A stretch of DNA of 8,418 nt, taken from NCBI GenBank assembly GCA_902795525.1, contig CADBLN010000072.1:1-8418 (forward strand), given 5' to 3'. This DNA is from an uncultured Erysipelotrichaceae bacterium. GTDB lineage: Bacteria > Bacillota_I > Bacilli_A > Erysipelotrichales > Erysipelotrichaceae. Under the pieces are notes generated by a model. That model searched no databases, was not told where the DNA came from, and was given only the letters and a program-made list of their open reading frames with translations. The number at the start of each line of letters is the position of its first letter. Within the stretch, counting starts at the first letter, position 1. Made by a program: the position numbers and the translations under genes. Below are positions 5,977 through 8,418 of this stretch, in pieces.

Positions 5977-7327
5977 ACCTTGTCTCCTTGTTATAGAAAC
6001 GATTTAAGTTTGGCTGGAAGAATACATCAACATCACCAATTTGGCCATTACGATGCTTGGCAATAATTACTCTTACGTTAAAGTAAGCATCATTTGGTTG
6101 TTCTTCCTGTTCCTCAGTGTTTTCATTAGAAACAGCTGAGCCTGGTCGATATAAGAATAAAACTATATCAGCATCTTGTTCAATTGATCCCGATTCACGT
6201 AAATCCGATAACATCGGCTTGTTGTCGCCTCTTCTTTGTTCAACTAAACGCGACAATTGGGACAATGCAATTACTGGCACATTCAGTTCTTTCGCCATAG
6301 CTTTCAAGCTACGGGAAATCTCTGATACTTCTTGTTGTCTTGAATCACTACGATGTGATGGAGCAATCAATTGTAAGTAATCAATAATAACTATATCAAG
6401 TTTTTTTTCTTCTTTTAGTTTACGGCATTTTGCGGCTATTTCACTTACCTTAATAGTTGGACTATCATCAAAGAAAATATTAGCATCAGCAATTTTCTTA
6501 GCCGCATTATTAATCTTGGCATAATCATTGTCAGTCAGATTCTTTCCTCTATTAATGCTTGTACCATCAACTTGAGAACTAGCTGAAAGCATTCTCATCG
6601 CTAATTGCATTGTAGGCATTTCTAAAGAGAAAATAGCTACACTTTTCTTGTAATCTGTAGCTGTATTCAAAGCCATGTTTAAAGCAAATGCTGTCTTACC
6701 AACTGAAGGTCTTGCGGCTAAAATAACTAAATCACCCTTTTGAAAACCATTGGTATAGTTGTCTAACAACTTATATCCACTTGGTACTCCAGTCATGCCT
6801 TGTTGATTCTGTAACATCTTAATTTGTTCCATGACATTCGCAATTGCTTTATGGCTATCAATTAGGTTGTCAGAACGGTCTTCATGTCTGGTAATGGACA
6901 AGACATTGGCTTCAGCTTTAGATAAAACATCTTTATAGTCAGCACTATTATTCTGTGACTCATCAATTGTTTCATTACAAACATCAATTAGTTTACGTAA
7001 TAGGGCTTTTTGTTTAATGGTATCAATGTAAAACTCAATATTGTGTGTGCTAAATGGGAAATCAGCTAGCTCTGTAATATATTCAGCTCCACCAACCGCA
7101 CTTAAAATATGAGTGTCATTAAGCCTGGTTATTATGCTTGTAACATCAACTGGTTTTTTCTCATCATTCAAATCGTTAATAGTTCTATATATCTTGCGGT
7201 GTTTATCCAAATAAAAATCTTCAGCTTGCAAGTCTTTCTCATAAGCCACAAATATTTTATCTGGATATACAATAAACGAACCTAATAAACTCTGTTCCGC
7301 ATCAACACTATTTGGATACTGAGGCAT
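5969..7327 (-). CDS. dnaB: Replicative DNA helicase DnaB (DnaC in Bacillus naming)
   Basis: Hexameric ATP-driven helicase that unwinds DNA at the replication fork. 452 residues, the normal full length, without an intein. The N-terminal primase-interacting domain covers about 1-105 (NSVDAEQSLLGSFI at 6-19), followed by a linker and the RecA-like motor domain from about 180. Walker A is ARPSVGKT (205-212) with Lys211 and Thr212; the catalytic glutamate is Glu236 in SLEM; Walker B is DIVIIDYLQL (311-320) with Asp316; the LSQLSR (355-360) and LSDLRESGSIEQDAD (373-387) motifs and KHRNG (424-428) complete the family pattern. A short acidic linker near 400-412 (NENTEEQEEQP) is variable in this family. 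The ATG is set by the conserved N-terminus and a strong upstream site overlapping the rplI stop. The rplI-dnaB pairing is widespread, and here the gene is followed directly by a wall peptidase. Confidence 0.98.
   Translation of the reverse strand: MPQYPNSVDAEQSLLGSFIVYPDKIFVAYEKDLQAEDFYLDKHRKIYRTINDLNDEKKPVDVTSIITRLNDTHILSAVGGAEYITELADFPFSTHNIEFYIDTIKQKALLRKLIDVCNETIDESQNNSADYKDVLSKAEANVLSITRHEDRSDNLIDSHKAIANVMEQIKMLQNQQGMTGVPSGYKLLDNYTNGFQKGDLVILAARPSVGKTAFALNMALNTATDYKKSVAIFSLEMPTMQLAMRMLSASSQVDGTSINRGKNLTDNDYAKINNAAKKIADANIFFDDSPTIKVSEIAAKCRKLKEEKKLDIVIIDYLQLIAPSHRSDSRQQEVSEISRSLKAMAKELNVPVIALSQLSRLVEQRRGDNKPMLSDLRESGSIEQDADIVLFLYRPGSAVSNENTEEQEEQPNDAYFNVRVIIAKHRNGQIGDVDVFFQPNLNRFYNKETRYE
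5984..5989 (-). promoter_or_regulatory. Ribosome binding site of the M23 peptidase gene, inside dnaB
   Basis: AAGGAG lies within the last codons of dnaB, 7 bases before the peptidase ATG. It supports that ATG, which precedes a clean basic/hydrophobic export signal, and implies the two genes share a transcript with coupled translation across the ATGAATAG overlap. Confidence 0.75.
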
Positions 7328-7332
7328 AATAA

Positions 7333-7340
7333 CTCCTCCT
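7333..7340 (-). promoter_or_regulatory. dnaB ribosome binding site overlapping the rplI stop codon
   Basis: The minus strand reads TAGGAGGAGTTATTATG: the rplI TAG runs directly into AGGAGGAG, 5 bases before the dnaB ATG. This is the longest Shine-Dalgarno match in the window and again uses a stop codon as part of the site. Confidence 0.75.
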
Positions 7341-7785
7341 ATTCTGCTTTAATCTCAACATGAATTGTTGCAATTACATCTTTAAACAACTCTACTCTAA
7401 CATCATGGTGACCCAACTCTGTCAGATTATCATTATCAATAATCTTCCTCTTATCTACTTGAATCTTATGGTCTTTTTGAAGTTTCTCAACAATCTTACT
7501 TGTTGAAATAGAACCAAACATTTTTCCTTCTGTCCCAACTTTTGTCGTAAACAACAAATTCAAAGACTCTATTTTCATTTTAACTTTTTCAGCTTCTTCC
7601 TTCAATTTTTGCTGATTAGCTTTATCGTCATCTTTTTGTTGTTGGAGGATTTCCATTGATTTCTTTGTTGCTTCTACAGCTAAGCCATTACGAATCAAAA
7701 AGTTACGGCCATAGCCATCTGCCACCTCTTTAACTTCGCCCTTTTTTCCAAGGCTTTTAACATCACTCAGTAGTATCACTTTCAT
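7339..7785 (-). CDS. rplI: 50S ribosomal protein L9
   Basis: Large-subunit protein that binds 23S rRNA near the L1 stalk base and helps maintain translational fidelity. With the start used here the protein has 148 residues, the family norm, beginning MKVILLSDVKSLGKKGEV. The L9 signature is complete: Gly13, Gly16, Val21, Gly24-Tyr25, Asn28-Phe29-Leu30, Ala36 and Thr40. A long charged connecting helix follows (about 41-75), then the C-terminal rRNA-binding domain (GTEGKMFGSIST at 84-95). An ATG 27 bases upstream (7812) would add MIIWKELIQ, which is foreign to L9, and would place the AAGGAG site at 7795-7800 inside the coding region, so I reject it. The start lies within gdpP, giving a 23-base overlap. 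The order gdpP-rplI-dnaB is conserved in many Firmicutes. Confidence 0.96.
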   Translation of the reverse strand: MKVILLSDVKSLGKKGEVKEVADGYGRNFLIRNGLAVEATKKSMEILQQQKDDDKANQQKLKEEAEKVKMKIESLNLLFTTKVGTEGKMFGSISTSKIVEKLQKDHKIQVDKRKIIDNDNLTELGHHDVRVELFKDVIATIHVEIKAE

Positions 7786-8418
7786 CTGTATTAGCTCCTT
7801 CCAAATAATCATCTATCGCATTCAATAATTCAGTTCTTAGTTCTTTGGTTGAAGTGTTCTTCTTTTGCACTCCAGCAGCCGCAAAGTGTCCGCCGCCACC
7901 AAGCCCTTCTAAAATGATTTGAACATTTACATTACCATTTGAACGACCTGAAACCGCCCACGTTTCATCATCAATTTGAGCTATCACAAACGAAGCGTCA
8001 ATATTTTTGATGGATAAAACAGTATTAGCAACTTGTGCTATGAGGGTTCTTGAAATAATCCCTTCAGTTTCAGGCAATGCCGCAACAGCTATATTGCCAT
8101 TGATAATTTCCGAATAATTCAAAACCTTATTTCTTTCTTCAAAGTTTTCATAGCTTTCTTTGAGCCATTCATTTGATAAAGAAATATCAGCACCTTCTCT
8201 TCTCAAGTAAGCGCACACTTCAAAGCTTCTGCTTGAACATCTACTTTTGAAATTATCAGTATCAACCAATAAGCCCGTATACATATATGTAGCTTCGAAA
8301 ACGTCAAGTTCAACACGAGCTGGTTGATATTCGATTAACTCTGTTACAATTTCCACCGTTGAACTCGCTGCTGGTTCATTGTAAATCATCATTGCTGGAA
8401 TTGTGCTTTCTTGTTTTC
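7763..8418 (-). CDS. gdpP: Cyclic-di-AMP phosphodiesterase GdpP, C-terminal third only
   Basis: Membrane-anchored enzyme that hydrolyses c-di-AMP, the second messenger tied to potassium, osmotic and cell-wall homeostasis in Firmicutes. Only the last 217 residues are inside the window; the membrane segments, PAS-like and degenerate GGDEF domains and the DHH motif itself lie beyond the right edge, and the reading frame is open to that edge. Visible: the DHH-domain end with EPAASSTVEIVTELIEY (14-30 of the fragment), the metal-ligand motif VDTDNF with Asp52, and the DHHA1 domain ending SGRSNGNVNVQ and GLGGGGH (171-177), which binds substrate. An ATG at 8392 is internal, not the start. The stop TGA is followed in frame by TGT then TAA. 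A stand-alone DHH/DHHA1 enzyme such as NrnA is the alternative, but the EPAASSTVEIV text and position before rplI and dnaB favour GdpP. Confidence 0.9.
   Translation of the reverse strand, partial: KQESTIPAMMIYNEPAASSTVEIVTELIEYQPARVELDVFEATYMYTGLLVDTDNFKSRCSSRSFEVCAYLRREGADISLSNEWLKESYENFEERNKVLNYSEIINGNIAVAALPETEGIISRTLIAQVANTVLSIKNIDASFVIAQIDDETWAVSGRSNGNVNVQIILEGLGGGGHFAAAGVQKKNTSTKELRTELLNAIDDYLEGANTDESDTTE
7795..7800 (-). promoter_or_regulatory. rplI ribosome binding site within gdpP, deciding the L9 start
   Basis: AAGGAG on the minus strand lies 9 bases before the ATG at 7785, which gives the canonical MKVILL N-terminus of L9. The alternative ATG at 7812 lies upstream of this site, so the motif favours the shorter protein. 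Confidence 0.75.

Noticed and set aside
6117..6380. Plus-strand open frame of 87 codons opposite dnaB
   Set aside because: Fully antisense to the DnaB motor domain and without recognisable protein features.
6401..6408. A8 run in the dnaB coding strand, a possible slippage site
   Set aside because: It encodes a normal Lys-Lys in a variable loop just before Walker B, and the family pattern continues in frame on both sides; no downstream structure was noticed.
7786..7812. Nine-residue N-terminal extension of L9 (MIIWKELIQ)
   Set aside because: Not part of the L9 family and would put the AAGGAG site inside the coding region; the ATG at 7785 fits family and spacing.
8387..8392. ATG pair at 8389/8392 as the start of a small DHHA1 protein
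   Set aside because: The frame stays open to the window edge and the upstream residues (KQESTIPA) continue into the DHH domain; no ribosome site precedes these ATGs.
1..8418. Search for mobile elements, tRNA/rRNA genes, CRISPR repeats, toxin-antitoxin or defence genes
   Set aside because: Conserved housekeeping coding sequence fills nearly the whole window and the gaps are 57 bases or less; nothing of these kinds could be seen, so no new system is claimed.

Overview
The window is an AT-rich, almost gap-free stretch of core bacterial chromosome. All eight genes lie on the minus strand and the longest non-coding gap is 57 bases, so it probably forms one or two operons. Gene families and order point to a low-GC Gram-positive (Bacillota). 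GdpP next to ribosomal protein L9 and the replicative helicase, with a WalJ-type metallo-hydrolase close by, is the origin-proximal arrangement known from Bacillus relatives. The Pgk and MnmG variants (for example the GGPAKG motif in MnmG) are also of Firmicutes type. TGA is used as a stop and Trp codons in the full-length genes are TGG, so this is not a code-4 Mollicute. An Erysipelotrichia-like or related Bacilli gut lineage is my guess, not something the sequence proves.

In transcription order (right to left): the C-terminal third of GdpP, a cyclic-di-AMP phosphodiesterase, cut by the right edge; rplI (50S protein L9), whose true start lies inside the end of gdpP; dnaB (replicative helicase); a membrane-anchored or secreted LysM-G5-M23 cell-wall peptidase starting inside the dnaB stop region; walJ/yycJ (MBL-fold nuclease family), 3 bases downstream of the peptidase; then a small hairpin at the walJ stop, mnmG (tRNA U34 modification enzyme), a 57-base gap with a good extended -10 promoter, pgk, and tpiA, cut by the left edge.

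The genes group into a replication/translation/envelope block (gdpP to walJ), a tRNA-modification gene (mnmG), and a glycolytic pair (pgk-tpiA) that probably has its own promoter. Tight overlaps at gdpP/rplI, dnaB/peptidase, peptidase/walJ and pgk/tpiA suggest translational coupling. The least ordinary item is the peptidase: it sits between dnaB and walJ, where Bacillus and relatives carry the walRK-walHI regulatory genes, and it has an unrecognised N-terminal region and an unusual number of cysteines for an exported protein.

I found no mobile element, RNA gene, CRISPR array, defence locus or clearly new biological system. This is housekeeping DNA with a few details worth checking.
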